The notes under the pieces: generated by a model
Told to the model about the DNA's origin: nothing
Seen by the model: only the letters and a program-made list of their open reading frames with translations
Database searches by the model: none
Made by a program: the position numbers and the translations under genes
Assembly: GCF_012524165.2 (NCBI RefSeq)
Contig: NZ_JABACJ020000009.1
Location: 89,888 to 153,887, forward strand
Length of the DNA: 64,000 nucleotides
Direction of reading: 5' to 3'
DNA from: Faecalicatena faecalis
Lineage (GTDB): Bacteria; Bacillota; Clostridia; Lachnospirales; Lachnospiraceae
Shown: positions 23,724-32,339 of the stretch, piece after piece
Position numbering within the stretch: position 1 is the stretch's first letter
How the letters are laid out: each line of letters begins with the position of its first letter

Positions 23724-24383
23724 ATGAACAGAAAATCAGTGATACAGGAATATTATATTTTGGCAGTCAATGAAAAGGGGTATATGCCGTCCATGCGTGC
23801 AGATGAGTCAAATGCAGGACTTGTGGCAGCAGGTGTCATGGATTTGTTGTTAAACGAGGTAGTTATGATAGAAAGGAAAAAAATTACCGTGGTGAAAGAG
23901 ATTCCCGGAGAGCTGGGACACATAGCATCTCTGTATGCCTATCTGAAAGAGAAGCCACGTACCATTGATAAGTTAATGAACGATTACATGTTTTCAACAG
24001 GGAAAAGGCTCAAGGAGCTCACAACTGAAATCGGTGAATCTCTGCTGAGTGTTCATGCAGTAACGGAAGAAAAAGGCGGATTATTTGGAAATAAGATCGT
24101 CTATATTCCTGAGCCAGGCAGCAAGGAAAGACTGGTTGAAGTTCTCAGGTCAGCAGTGCTCAAAGAAGGCAGGATCACCCCGCATGATATGGCACTTCTC
24201 TGTATCCTAAAAGAAACAAAAAATCTGAATCAGTATTTTTCTAAATCCGAAGGAGCTGATTTAAAGACCAGACTGAAAGAGTTGAAGAAGGACCCACAGA
24301 GTAAGCAGTTGGCAGAGATGGTAAATTATGTAGAGGACATGACTGCTATCATCATGTGCTGTGTTATGACAAGTATAAATTAG
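23724..24383 (+). CDS. GPP34 (GOLPH3-like) family protein
   Basis: A 219-residue protein with the bacterial GPP34 fold, mostly helical. Residues 1-25 contain VIQEYYILAVNEKGYMP. The ADESNAGLVAAGVMDLLLNEVV segment is the family's first helix pair, and GRITPHDMALLCILKETKNLNQYF the later conserved block. Eukaryotic GOLPH3 binds phosphoinositides at Golgi membranes; the bacterial role is not established. The family is common in Lachnospiraceae and Actinobacteria. It is a single-gene unit with a promoter, ribosome site (GGGAGG) and terminator of its own. Confidence 0.75.
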   Translation: MNRKSVIQEYYILAVNEKGYMPSMRADESNAGLVAAGVMDLLLNEVVMIERKKITVVKEIPGELGHIASLYAYLKEKPRTIDKLMNDYMFSTGKRLKELTTEIGESLLSVHAVTEEKGGLFGNKIVYIPEPGSKERLVEVLRSAVLKEGRITPHDMALLCILKETKNLNQYFSKSEGADLKTRLKELKKDPQSKQLAEMVNYVEDMTAIIMCCVMTSIN

Positions 24384-24464
24384 TTCCAAAGGAAACGCAT
24401 CCAGCTTTGGACGAAACGCATCCAACCCTGGGGAAAAGAATTCAGAGAAAATGGAAGAAATTAG

Positions 24465-24505
24465 AAAAAACGCAGTCACTTGACAAAAGGGGGCTGCGTT
24501 TTCCT
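24465..24505 (+). terminator. Intrinsic terminator after the GPP34 gene
   Basis: AAAACGCAG (24467-24475) pairs with CTGCGTTTT (24494-24502), followed by CCTTT. The sequence before it carries two GAAACGCATCCA repeats 21 bp apart. Confidence 0.75.
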
Positions 24506-24540
24506 TTGCGCTATGTGCGCGCTCTAACGGGTGAAAGTCT

Positions 24541-25182
24541 TTATAGCTGGCTGTGATTGGCTGGCAGAGACTGCATCAGGGCAAAGAAATGTTCCGGCTT
24601 ACCGGTATGGAAGTATTCATACCAATATTTTAGTGTGTCTGATTGGAAAACATCTAAATATGCAAGGATCTGTTTTGCCCACAATAACGCTCCGGCGGAG
24701 CCAGCGGTAATCAGGTTGTTGTCCGCCACAGAGGGGGCGTCTACATAAAAATTCTGCCCTTTATAATCAGGAACGAACATTTCAAGAAATCCCGGTCCAT
24801 TACTGGTATGCGGACGGTCATTCAACAACCCGAAGCCCGCGAGTGCGGCGGTGGCTCCACAGATGGCACAGACGGCAGCGCCAGAAGCAAGAAATTCACC
24901 TGCTTTTTTAATAACAGCGCCATGCTTTGGATTATTCCATGTATCTGCGCCTGGCAATAGTAAAAGACTTGTCTGACTCACAGCGATATCATCGGTCAGG
25001 CAGTCGGGAATAATAGTCAGTCCGCCCATTGTATGAATCGGTTCTTTAGAACAACTGACCGTTTTAATCATCACACGTGGTGCCCCTTTTTTGAAAAACC
25101 GTCCAGAATTCAGTTCTGAAGTAACATATCCCAGTTCCCAGTCAGCTAAAGTATCAAGAACATAAACATAGATTGTAAACAT
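24541..25182 (-). CDS. DJ-1/PfpI family protein
   Basis: A 213-residue class I glutamine-amidotransferase-like protein of the DJ-1/PfpI family. The start at 25182 is chosen because GGAGG lies 6 bases before it and the fold begins there (MFTIYVYVLDTLADWELGY); upstream codons read into the promoter region. The nucleophile elbow is AVCAICGATAALA, with the Cys in the family's position, preceded by LLLLPGADTW. Members are proteases, chaperones or glyoxalases, and the precise activity is open. It is divergent from the WYL regulator at 25359, which probably controls it. Confidence 0.85.
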   Translation of the reverse strand: MFTIYVYVLDTLADWELGYVTSELNSGRFFKKGAPRVMIKTVSCSKEPIHTMGGLTIIPDCLTDDIAVSQTSLLLLPGADTWNNPKHGAVIKKAGEFLASGAAVCAICGATAALAGFGLLNDRPHTSNGPGFLEMFVPDYKGQNFYVDAPSVADNNLITAGSAGALLWAKQILAYLDVFQSDTLKYWYEYFHTGKPEHFFALMQSLPANHSQL

Positions 25183-25302
25183 AATTTTCCTCCATTTTCT
25201 TTGTGCTTCCTCCAGAGAGGCAGTTTGATTTGTCTGCCTGCTTAGTGTATCATACAATTATTGACAACAATATGGCAGCAATTAAAATACATCAAGGAAG
25301 CA

Positions 25303-25331
25303 GCAAAGCGAATGTGGAGCATCAGCTTTGA
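25303..25331. repeat. Small dispersed hairpin repeat, copy 3
   Basis: GCAAAGCGAAT-N7-ATCAGCTTTGA in the divergent gap between the DJ-1 and WYL genes. It resembles 3343-3370 and 30089-30116 but has more changes. Confidence 0.35.
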
Positions 25332-25358
25332 AAACATCGTTTGAAAGGCGGTTATTAA

Positions 25359-26288
25359 ATGAAAATAGACAGACTTGTCAGTATTATTATGATCCTTCTT
25401 GACAAAGAGCGGATCGGCGCGCAGGAGTTGGCGGAGATGTTCGAAGTTTCCCCACGCACAATCTATCGAGATATAGATGCAATCAACATGGCAGGGATTC
25501 CCGTCCGTGGAGCGCCGGGTGTAGGCGGAGGCTTTGAGATTATGAAGGAATATAAGGTGGACAAAAAAGTGTTTTCAACTGCCGACCTTTCCGCTATTCT
25601 GATGGGACTTACCAGCCTTTCCGATATGATACGGGGTGAGGAGCTGGTAAATGCCCTTGCAAAAGTCAAGAGCTTTATCCCTGCCGAGAGAGCGAAGGAC
25701 ATCGAATTAAAAGTAAATCAGATCTGTATCGACCTGAGTCCATGGATGGGTAACAGCAACATGCAGCCTTATTTAGAAATTATCAAATCAGCCTTGCAGG
25801 ATCATAAGCTGCTTTCCTTCGAATATATCGCCCATCATGGAAATAAAACCACGCGTATAGTCGAGCCATACCAGCTTGTACTAAAAAGCAGTCACTGGTA
25901 TTTACAAGGGTATTGCCATAAGAGAAATGATTTCCGCCTGTTCAGACTATCCCGCATATTAGGACTGCAGATGAAAGAGGAGACTTTTATACCGCGAGAT
26001 TATCAAAAACCGACTTTAGATTTCGAGGATGTTTTGGAAACTATGCAGACAACAGTCAAGATCCGTATACATAAATCGATTATGGACAGGGTGCTTGAGT
26101 ATTGTACTTTTGAACATTTTGTACCGGATGGAGATGAGCATTACCTTGTGCAATTCCCTTTCATAGAAAACGAATACCACTACGATATTCTTTTCAGCTT
26201 CGGAACCAGATGCGAGTGTCTGGAGCCGTTACATATACGGGCAGAAATGAAGCGCAGAGCACGGGAGTTAGCTGACTTATATGAATAG
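25359..26288 (+). CDS. WYL-domain transcriptional regulator (YafY-like) 1
   Basis: A 309-residue regulator: N-terminal winged helix-turn-helix (residues 1-60, RIGAQELAEMFEVSPRTIYRDIDAIN), a linker with GAPGVGGGFEI, and a WYL domain (about 140-210) with the motif in SHWYLQGYCHKRNDFRLFRLSRI. The C-terminal WCX part follows. WYL proteins sense small ligands or nucleic acids, and in many genomes they repress or activate a divergent gene. Here the divergent DJ-1/PfpI gene, 176 bases away, is the candidate target. Two paralogues are in the window (31387 and 49220). Confidence 0.9.
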   Translation: MKIDRLVSIIMILLDKERIGAQELAEMFEVSPRTIYRDIDAINMAGIPVRGAPGVGGGFEIMKEYKVDKKVFSTADLSAILMGLTSLSDMIRGEELVNALAKVKSFIPAERAKDIELKVNQICIDLSPWMGNSNMQPYLEIIKSALQDHKLLSFEYIAHHGNKTTRIVEPYQLVLKSSHWYLQGYCHKRNDFRLFRLSRILGLQMKEETFIPRDYQKPTLDFEDVLETMQTTVKIRIHKSIMDRVLEYCTFEHFVPDGDEHYLVQFPFIENEYHYDILFSFGTRCECLEPLHIRAEMKRRARELADLYE

Positions 26289-26426
26289 AAGAAGGAATCA
26301 GAAAATAGGATCAGAAAATATATTTTCTGACAACAGCCAGTAAATCTGAATATATGTTATAATGATTCTATTAATTGCAATTTAGCGGGAATACAAAAAG
26401 TAATTAAAATAGAAAGGTGCATTTTT

Positions 26427-27095
26427 ATGGATTTAGAATCACTTTATTCGGATATTATGAGACGTGGTCAGAATAGCGTTCTTTCAGGGAAGGAGTATGT
26501 TGATAAGACAATTGGTGACTGCTCTGATACACGTATGGGACTTACACTGGTGATACGTCCAACGAGAGAGATACAAAATGAAATAGAAAGTGTTATCAGA
26601 GAATTAAGGGGAATAGAACCCAGTCAATATTATTATCCCAGGGAAGATTTCCATATAACGTTATTTGATATTATCACCGCGAGACAGGGATTTCAATATA
26701 CAGAGAATCAGAAAATGAGCTGCATCTCTTTATCCGAAGAAATCTTAAAGAATTTTCATCCTTTTCATATCGAAATGAAGGGTCTGACAATGAGTGAAAG
26801 CTGTATTATGGCAAAAGGCTTCTGTGATATGGAAATGCAGCAGATACGAGGACAGTTAAGAGAACACATTGCAGAATACGGGCTCGTGTTAGACGAGCGG
26901 TATCCCACCAAGTCTTCCCATATTACGATTGCAAGATTCAAAAATAAACTTCAGGAAAGGGAAAAGCTTGTAGAAAAGATAAGCGAACTGGGGCAGGTCA
27001 GATTTGGGGACATGGATGTTACTAATATAGAATTGACTTGTCATAATTGGTTTGATTCCAAAAAAGAATTAATAAGAACTTTTTGTTTGAAATAG
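26427..27095 (+). CDS. 2H phosphoesterase-like (LigT/2'-5' RNA ligase) protein
   Basis: A 222-residue protein with the two H-x-T-type motifs of the 2H phosphoesterase superfamily: FHITLFDI (about residue 71) and SHITIARFKNK (about residue 169), the spacing expected for the symmetrical fold. Such enzymes hydrolyse or ligate 2'-5' or cyclic phosphodiester bonds. The substrate is unknown. The gene begins the AT-rich run of small same-strand genes and has a GAAAGGTG ribosome site. Confidence 0.75.
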   Translation: MDLESLYSDIMRRGQNSVLSGKEYVDKTIGDCSDTRMGLTLVIRPTREIQNEIESVIRELRGIEPSQYYYPREDFHITLFDIITARQGFQYTENQKMSCISLSEEILKNFHPFHIEMKGLTMSESCIMAKGFCDMEMQQIRGQLREHIAEYGLVLDERYPTKSSHITIARFKNKLQEREKLVEKISELGQVRFGDMDVTNIELTCHNWFDSKKELIRTFCLK

Positions 27096-27161
27096 ATAAA
27101 GTAGAGGTAAAGAGTATGACAATTGTTTTAAAGTAACTAAAATATATGAAGGGGATTATTT

Positions 27162-27284
27162 ATGGACTGGTATAAAAGTATGACAAAACAACAAAAGTAT
27201 GATTTAAAAAAGGTAGTCGTGGCATCTGTCATTGGAACAATTTTGGTTATGGTAGTACCTGTGGTTATGGGCGTTATCTTTTAG
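27162..27284 (+). CDS. 40-residue single-pass membrane protein
   Basis: Too short for usual gene callers. An ATG with a GAAGGGG site opens MDWYKSMTKQQKYDLKK, followed by one hydrophobic helix (VVVASVIGTILVMVVPVVMG). The basic-amphipathic start and single helix are typical of small membrane proteins. No family is recognised, and the gene could be a real micro-protein or a remnant. Confidence 0.5.
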   Translation: MDWYKSMTKQQKYDLKKVVVASVIGTILVMVVPVVMGVIF

Positions 27285-27341
27285 AGGAATGGATTTTAGG
27301 AGTTGGTTAAGAATTTGAAAGTTGTGAGGGGGGAAGATTCG

Positions 27342-27560
27342 ATGAGTAAGTATGATGCATTATGGAAATATGTACAGGATAATGGAAGACAATCTTACAA
27401 ATTGACTTTTGATGAAATTGCTGAAATAGCAGGGACAGCCATCGACCATTCTTTTTTGAAATACAAAAAGGAACTTACGGAATATGGTTATCAAGTAGGA
27501 AAAATTTCAATGAAAGAGCAAACTGTCATATTCAACAAAATAGAGGAGGATGAACTATGA
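27342..27560 (+). CDS. 72-residue conserved hypothetical protein
   Basis: Start at 27342 after GAGGGGGGAAG; an in-frame TTG at 27303 is less likely. MSKYDALWKYVQDNGRQSYKLTFDEIAEIAG looks like a helical start with a possible DNA-binding turn, followed by FLKYKKELTEYGYQVGKISMKE and a terminal beta strand (TVIFNKI). Small proteins of this pattern are frequent next to acetyltransferase genes in Clostridia, without a known role. The stop overlaps the next gene (ATGA), so the two are translated together. Confidence 0.65.
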   Translation: MSKYDALWKYVQDNGRQSYKLTFDEIAEIAGTAIDHSFLKYKKELTEYGYQVGKISMKEQTVIFNKIEEDEL

Positions 27561-28114
27561 ACATTTATGAATCATGTCCTGAATTAGAGAATGAGAAATT
27601 TTTATTAAGATTAGTGAATTATGAAGATTGTGAGGATTTGTTAAAAGTATACAGTGACAAAAATGCTTTGCCGTTTTTTAATAGTGATAGTTGTGATGGA
27701 GATATTTTTTACTATGAAACAAAAGAAAGAATGACAGAAGCTCTTAACTTCTGGAACATGGCATATCAAAATGGTTGGTTTGTCAGGCTTTCTATTGTTG
27801 ACAAAACAGTAGCAAGTGTAATCGGAACAATCGAGATATGCTTACGAGTTTCCGAAGATGACTTCGATCATATGGGAATATTAAGAGTTGATGTAAGAAG
27901 CGACTATGAAAAAGAAGATGTATTGTACGATATAATGGCACTAATAACACCACATATTTACGAGATGTTAGGTTGTGATGGTATCATTACTAAAGTTCCA
28001 GTCTATGCAGTGGAAAGAACGAAAGCAATACAAAGGATAGGATTTACAAAATCAGAGCATTTTCTGATAGGAAAGACAGGATATGCTTATGACGGATATT
28101 GGATCATGAAATAA
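27557..28114 (+). CDS. GNAT acetyltransferase (RimJ/RimL-like)
   Basis: A 185-residue GNAT-fold protein. ENEKFLLRLVNYEDCEDLLKVYSDKNAL is the typical RimL-type N-terminus, and SVIGTIEICLR with ILRVDVRSDYEKE covers strands 3-5. The acetyl-CoA loop is degenerate: instead of a Q/R-x-x-G-x-G/A motif it reads YEKEDVLYDIMALITP. The end, RIGFTKSEHFLIG, is normal for the family. The substrate is unknown, and activity is uncertain because of the altered loop. It is translationally coupled to the 72-residue protein upstream. Confidence 0.75.
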   Translation: MNIYESCPELENEKFLLRLVNYEDCEDLLKVYSDKNALPFFNSDSCDGDIFYYETKERMTEALNFWNMAYQNGWFVRLSIVDKTVASVIGTIEICLRVSEDDFDHMGILRVDVRSDYEKEDVLYDIMALITPHIYEMLGCDGIITKVPVYAVERTKAIQRIGFTKSEHFLIGKTGYAYDGYWIMK

Positions 28115-28168
28115 GCCGAATTTAAAATTTGTAATTAAGTTTATTTATATATTAGGAAGGAATTACCA

Positions 28169-28630
28169 ATGCAAAAATTCATCGAAGCATTAACAAGTGA
28201 GAGTAAAAATACAGCATTACCGGATGAGTTTAACTATTTTGGAAAACTGATCGGTAGTTGGGCAATCAACTATATTGAGAGTGACAATTCTCTTGCAATT
28301 AAAGGGGAATGGCATTTCTCATGGGTTCTTGAAGGAATGGCTATTCAAGATGTTATTATTCTGCCTGGTTATGAATATGGGACATCGTTACGTATCTATA
28401 ATCCCGACACACATGCATGGGATGTAGCTTATGGTTATACTGGAAAAATAATACGACTTGAAGCAAAAAAACAAGATGACATGATCATGCTTACTTTCGT
28501 CAATGATGAAAGAAGAAAGTGGGTTTTTACTAAAATAGAAGATTATTGTTTCCATTGGGAAAACATTACTGTAAAAGAGGATGGCGAATGGTATATAAAT
28601 GCAGAGATATTTGCTGAACGTATCATATAA
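28169..28630 (+). CDS. DUF1579-like protein
   Basis: A 153-residue, beta-rich cytoplasmic protein. FNYFGKLIGSWAINYIE, GEWHFSWVLEGMAIQDVI and DTHAWDVAYGYTGKIIRLEAKK follow the pattern of DUF1579 and related calycin-like proteins (a G-x-W near the start, then a barrel). No catalytic residue is known for the family. It is a single gene with a TTAGGAAGG site; the 3' flank contains a degenerate copy of the CAAATTCCA-type element. Confidence 0.6.
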   Translation: MQKFIEALTSESKNTALPDEFNYFGKLIGSWAINYIESDNSLAIKGEWHFSWVLEGMAIQDVIILPGYEYGTSLRIYNPDTHAWDVAYGYTGKIIRLEAKKQDDMIMLTFVNDERRKWVFTKIEDYCFHWENITVKEDGEWYINAEIFAERII

Positions 28631-28686
28631 CACATTTCATAGTATTTCAAATTCCAACTTGTTGAGGAGAAACGGGGTGTAAAATA

Positions 28687-29061
28687 GTGATCTATAAAGT
28701 AGACGATAAAGAACTTAATGCGTCAGTCTTTATTCCTTTTGTGAATCAGGTATGGCCAGGTGATTATGACATGGAAAAGACGCAGGCAGCATTATCTAAA
28801 ACAATAAATATCACAGTCTATGATGATAACAAACTTATTGGATGTCTGCGTATTCTTTCAGACGGTTACTATTTTGGAACAATTACCGAATTGCTTGTTC
28901 TTCCAGAATACCAGAAGCAAGGGATTGGCAGTAAACTTCTCCAACTTGCAAAGGACAGTACACCTACGATGTTATATTTTGGTGCACAGCCGGGGCTGGA
29001 AGAATTCTATGAAAAGAATGGGTGTGCAAAGAGTCTGCAATCCTACATAATAGAAAAGTAG
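28687..29061 (+). CDS. GNAT acetyltransferase, compact
   Basis: A 124-residue minimal GNAT domain starting at GTG 28687. YDDNKLIGCLRILSDGYYFGTITELLVLPEYQKQGIGSKLL covers strands 2-4 and the acetyl-CoA loop (QKQGIGS), which is canonical. The last strand region FYEKNGCAKSLQSYIIE is present, so the protein is complete for the family. The substrate is unknown. It is one of seven GNAT-containing genes in the window. Confidence 0.85.
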   Translation: MIYKVDDKELNASVFIPFVNQVWPGDYDMEKTQAALSKTINITVYDDNKLIGCLRILSDGYYFGTITELLVLPEYQKQGIGSKLLQLAKDSTPTMLYFGAQPGLEEFYEKNGCAKSLQSYIIEK

Positions 29062-29104
29062 ATAAATCCGTACACCTAATGGAATTTCAAATGGAGGGTT
29101 AGGT

Positions 29105-29266
29105 ATGAAAAACAGAAAAAATGGAGATGAAAATTCAAATAATAATTTAGGCATAGGAATAAGTCTAGGGCTATTATTTGGACTTTTGCTTAATAGCATA
29201 GGATTAGGTTTGGTTTTGGGGGTTGCATTTGGATCATTGTCTAACGCTTATAAAAAGAAAAAGTAA
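29105..29266 (+). CDS. 53-residue Gly-rich membrane protein
   Basis: A small frame with a GGAGGGTTAGGT site. A charged, Asn-rich start (MKNRKNGDENSNNN) is followed by a long glycine-zipper-like hydrophobic stretch (LGIGISLGLLFGLLL and onward) and a KKKK tail. The pattern resembles small membrane-inserting proteins and bacteriocin-like peptides. No leader or immunity partner was recognised. It is probably a genuine small membrane protein of unknown function. Confidence 0.5.
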   Translation: MKNRKNGDENSNNNLGIGISLGLLFGLLLNSIGLGLVLGVAFGSLSNAYKKKK

Positions 29267-29361
29267 AGTTTCTGTGGATGTCACAACTTTAAACTTCTGT
29301 TTTTTCATATATAATATTACGGAAATATAAAAAGAAACTTAGAAACTACAGGTGAAAATAA

Positions 29362-29541
29362 ATGATTTTATTAGTTGTGGACACGCAAAAAGGAATTACT
29401 GATAATAGACTATATGAATTTGATAATGAATATTTTTCAAAAGAAGTGGCTTATGATTATTATAACAGATTCATGTGGCCCGAAAGATATGCGAAATGCA
29501 TCACTATGGAAGATGCCTTGGAAATATTAAGGAATAGATAG
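29362..29541 (+). pseudogene. Isochorismatase-like cysteine hydrolase with internal deletion
   Basis: A 59-residue frame. MILLVVDTQKGITDNRLYEF is the start of a cysteine-hydrolase (isochorismatase-like) protein, including the catalytic Asp of VVDTQ. The rest (EVAYDYYNRFMWPERYAKC and MEDALEIL) looks like the C-terminal helix of the same family. The middle, with the Lys and Cys of the catalytic triad, is missing, so an in-frame deletion of over 300 bases is likely. Confidence 0.5.
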
Positions 29542-29563
29542 AAGGTCGAGGAGGATAAAGAGA

Positions 29564-30034
29564 ATGAATAATGTGCATATCAGGTTGGCGAACATGGATG
29601 ATGCCAAGCAGCTAAGACACTTGTATTTTGAATTAGACACGGATAGTGTAAAATATCAACCTGAACATTTTGTGATGGGTTATAGGAATGATGATTTTTT
29701 CTCTTCAATATTACAAGATGATAATCAAGATATCATAGTAGCAGAAATTGATGGGAAGGTGATAGGTTTTTCTCATGTGATGATATTAAAACAGAAAAAT
29801 GTTGCATGTCTGAAACCACAGACTGTCATTTACATACAAGATTTGGGTGTTTTGGAAAGTGAGAGGAGCAAAGGAATCGGGACAATTCTTATGGATGCCA
29901 GTAAAGAATATGGAAAAAGAAAGGGTGCAGATTTTATTCGGACGCAGGTTTTTCCACAAAATATTGACGGTATGAGATTCTATGAAAGAAATGGGTTTTG
30001 TGAAATGATGAAAACTATTGAGTGCCAGTTCTGA
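29564..30034 (+). CDS. GNAT acetyltransferase
   Basis: A 156-residue GNAT protein with a GGAGG site and ATG at 29564. VHIRLANMDDAKQLRHLY is a classic N-terminus, IYIQDLGVLESERSKGIGTILM contains the acetyl-CoA loop (ERSKGIG), and MRFYERNGFCEMMKTIE the closing strand. It is full length for the family. The substrate is unknown. The 3' flank carries an ATCCAGTTACTGAGG element and then the dispersed hairpin at 30089. Confidence 0.88.
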   Translation: MNNVHIRLANMDDAKQLRHLYFELDTDSVKYQPEHFVMGYRNDDFFSSILQDDNQDIIVAEIDGKVIGFSHVMILKQKNVACLKPQTVIYIQDLGVLESERSKGIGTILMDASKEYGKRKGADFIRTQVFPQNIDGMRFYERNGFCEMMKTIECQF

Positions 30035-30088
30035 TCTCTAATGAACCGAATAAAATAAAAATCCAGTTACTGAGGTAAGAGGAAATAG

Positions 30089-30116
30089 CGAAGCGGATTC
30101 TAAATATCCGCTTTGA
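30089..30116. repeat. Small dispersed hairpin repeat, copy 2
   Basis: AAGCGGAT (30091-30098) and ATCCGCTT (30105-30112) form a perfect 8-bp stem. The flanking GCG and TGAC are shared with the copy at 3343. Confidence 0.6.
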
Positions 30117-30136
30117 CTTAAAAATTGGGTGTGATT

Positions 30137-30454
30137 ATGAAGAATAAAGGATTATGGCTGATATTTATATGTATGATTATACTTGCTGGCTGTAGTAAAA
30201 AAGGTACTGAAGGGGACTATCCGGCAGCAATAATGGTAAACGATACGATCTATTATTCTACTGGAGAACAATTATCAGGGGAAGTCAATGAAAGTGTGGT
30301 TATTAGAAATATTACTTCATATACAGATGAAATGCCAGCTAAAAATGGCGAGGCAAATTTTAACAGAGATTTAGATTCGGAATATACATTTACGGATGAA
30401 GGACTTGCTGTCTGCATAGATAATGAATGGATTCTCTTTAAACAACAAGAATAG
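30137..30454 (+). CDS. Small lipoprotein
   Basis: A 105-residue protein starting at the ATG at 30137. The leader MKNKGLWLIFICMIILAGC ends in a clear lipobox (LAGC), so lipid anchoring at Cys19 is expected. The mature part (about 87 residues) contains AAIMVNDTIYYSTGEQL, resembling small clostridial lipoproteins annotated as immunity-like or unknown. It has no coupled neighbour. The start region has only a weak GGGTGTG ribosome site. Confidence 0.75.
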   Translation: MKNKGLWLIFICMIILAGCSKKGTEGDYPAAIMVNDTIYYSTGEQLSGEVNESVVIRNITSYTDEMPAKNGEANFNRDLDSEYTFTDEGLAVCIDNEWILFKQQE

Positions 30455-30517
30455 GCAGAATTGCAATGGATGTAATCTGAGAGCTAACCGACACGTTTCT
30501 GTCCAGGAGGAGTTATT

Positions 30518-31348
30518 ATGATTCAAGAATTAAGCAGTTATCTTACAAAACCCCAGCTATATGCTCCAAGCACAGGAGAATTCTGGAATGATCCACATAT
30601 TTCCGGGAAGATGCTGGAAGCACATCTAAATCCGCAGGAGGATGGGGCGACCCGCAGGCATGAATTCCTTGATCAGTCTGTTCATTGGATTTCTCAAATT
30701 ACGCCGCCGTCTCAATACAAATCACTGCTGGATCTTGGCTGTGGACCCGGCCTTTATGCAGAGCGGTTTTTCAGGGCCGGATATTCTGTCACAGGGATAG
30801 ACTTTTCCGAACGTTCAATCGCGTATGCGAAAGACCAGGCTATACAAAGCAACAGTGTTATCGAGTACCATTACCAAAACTACCTGACAATGGATTATGA
30901 AAATCAATTTGATGTAGTGACATTGATCTACTGTGATTATGCTGTTCTGCCAGTTACGGACAGGCTCCTTTTATTAAAAAAAGTCTATCAGTCATTAAAA
31001 CAGAATGGAAAATTTATTGTTGATGTTTTTACACCAAGTATGCGAAGAGACGAAAGCCATACCTGGCAATATTGTGAAACGGGCGGCTTTTGGTGCGAAA
31101 GACCTCATATCTGTTTGGAGTCTGTATATCAATATGATGACGAGGATGCTACAGAGCTGCGGCAATGTATTATTTTGACCGACGAAGCAGTCAGATGCTA
31201 TAACATATGGGATCATTTTTTTACGAAAGATAAGCTGTTATCAGAAGTTCAAACCGCAGGTTTTAGTAGTTTCGAATTCTATGGCGACGTAGCAGGAAAG
31301 AAATTTTGGGACGAGTGCGAGACAATTTGCGGCGTTTTTACAAAATAG
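30518..31348 (+). CDS. Class I SAM-dependent methyltransferase
   Basis: A 276-residue methyltransferase with a strong AGGAGG site. The Rossmann core starts at residue 71: motif I LLDLGCGPGLYAERF, motif II VTGIDFSERSIAYA, the acidic DVVTLIYCDYAVL (motif IV) and LKQNGKFIVDVF (motif VI). A C-terminal beta region (about 190-276) with GGFWCERPHICLESVY is typical of small-molecule methyltransferases in Clostridia. The substrate is unknown. It is followed at 38 bases by a WYL regulator that probably belongs to the same unit. Confidence 0.88.
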   Translation: MIQELSSYLTKPQLYAPSTGEFWNDPHISGKMLEAHLNPQEDGATRRHEFLDQSVHWISQITPPSQYKSLLDLGCGPGLYAERFFRAGYSVTGIDFSERSIAYAKDQAIQSNSVIEYHYQNYLTMDYENQFDVVTLIYCDYAVLPVTDRLLLLKKVYQSLKQNGKFIVDVFTPSMRRDESHTWQYCETGGFWCERPHICLESVYQYDDEDATELRQCIILTDEAVRCYNIWDHFFTKDKLLSEVQTAGFSSFEFYGDVAGKKFWDECETICGVFTK

Positions 31349-31386
31349 GGTCTGCATGCTATAAATACCATAATGAGGTGAAGAAA

Positions 31387-32286
31387 TTGAACGAGAGCAG
31401 ACTATTTAAAATGGTTTATTATCTTTTAGAAAAGGGAAGAGCTACAGCACCAGAGCTTTCTGAAAAATTCGAGATATCTATTAGAACCATATATCGTGAT
31501 ATTGATGTAATCAGTAGTGCCGGTATCCCTATTTATGCAACGCAGGGCAAGAATGGCGGGATATTCATTGATGATGGTTTCACGATGGATAAATCATTTT
31601 TTACAGAAGAAGAAAGAGAACATATTCTAAATGCTTTACAGGGGATTATTGCGACAAATGGTAAGAATGCAGATGAATTGTTAACAAAGTTAGGTGCTTT
31701 GTTTCAAATAAAGTCTACAAACTGGATAGAAGTTGATTTTTCTGATTGGGTTCAAAATAAACCGACGCAGGATATATTTAATTTGATCAAAAATGCTATC
31801 TTCGGAAAAAATGTCATATCGATGAAATATTATGGAGGTAATGGCAAAATAACAGAGCGGAGAGTCAAGCCGTTAAAATTAATATTTAAAAGCAAAAGCT
31901 GGTATTTGTATGGTTTTTGTCTGATGAGAAATGACTATCGCTTTTTTAAGCTGACCAGAATTAAAACACTAGAAATATTAACGGAAACTTTTCCCCCGAT
32001 CCCGATTCCTTCCAATATAGAAAGCCAAATAAAAATTGAAAAAACGGTCAATACGAAATTGAAATTCGATAAACATGCAGCTTTTCGGATATATGATGAA
32101 TTTACAGATCAGGTAACAGAGGATGAACAAGGTAATCTATATGTACAAGTTGATTTGCCGGATAATGACATTCTTTATAGTTATATTTTCTCCTTTGCCG
32201 AGCATGTAGAAATATTAGAACCTCAGAGTTTAAGAGAACGAATAAATGCCAAAATAGAAGAAATGCAGAAAAAATATAGAACCTGA
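31387..32286 (+). CDS. WYL-domain transcriptional regulator (YafY-like) 2
   Basis: A 299-residue regulator. The TTG at 31387 is chosen because GAGGTGAAG precedes it and the HTH starts at NESRLFKMVYYLLEKGRATAPELSEKF. Winged HTH residues 1-60, with ISIRTIYRDIDVISSAG. The WYL domain (about 135-205) includes KSWYLYGFCLMRNDYRFFKLTRI, then a WCX C-terminus. It is much closer to the WYL protein at 49220 than to the one at 25359, so these two probably arose by duplication. The likely target is the upstream methyltransferase or its own unit. Confidence 0.88.
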   Translation: MNESRLFKMVYYLLEKGRATAPELSEKFEISIRTIYRDIDVISSAGIPIYATQGKNGGIFIDDGFTMDKSFFTEEEREHILNALQGIIATNGKNADELLTKLGALFQIKSTNWIEVDFSDWVQNKPTQDIFNLIKNAIFGKNVISMKYYGGNGKITERRVKPLKLIFKSKSWYLYGFCLMRNDYRFFKLTRIKTLEILTETFPPIPIPSNIESQIKIEKTVNTKLKFDKHAAFRIYDEFTDQVTEDEQGNLYVQVDLPDNDILYSYIFSFAEHVEILEPQSLRERINAKIEEMQKKYRT

Positions 32287-32339
32287 CTTAGGATGGCAGG
32301 TTATGCAGCGTATAATGAGATGCATAAGGAGGTGTTCAT

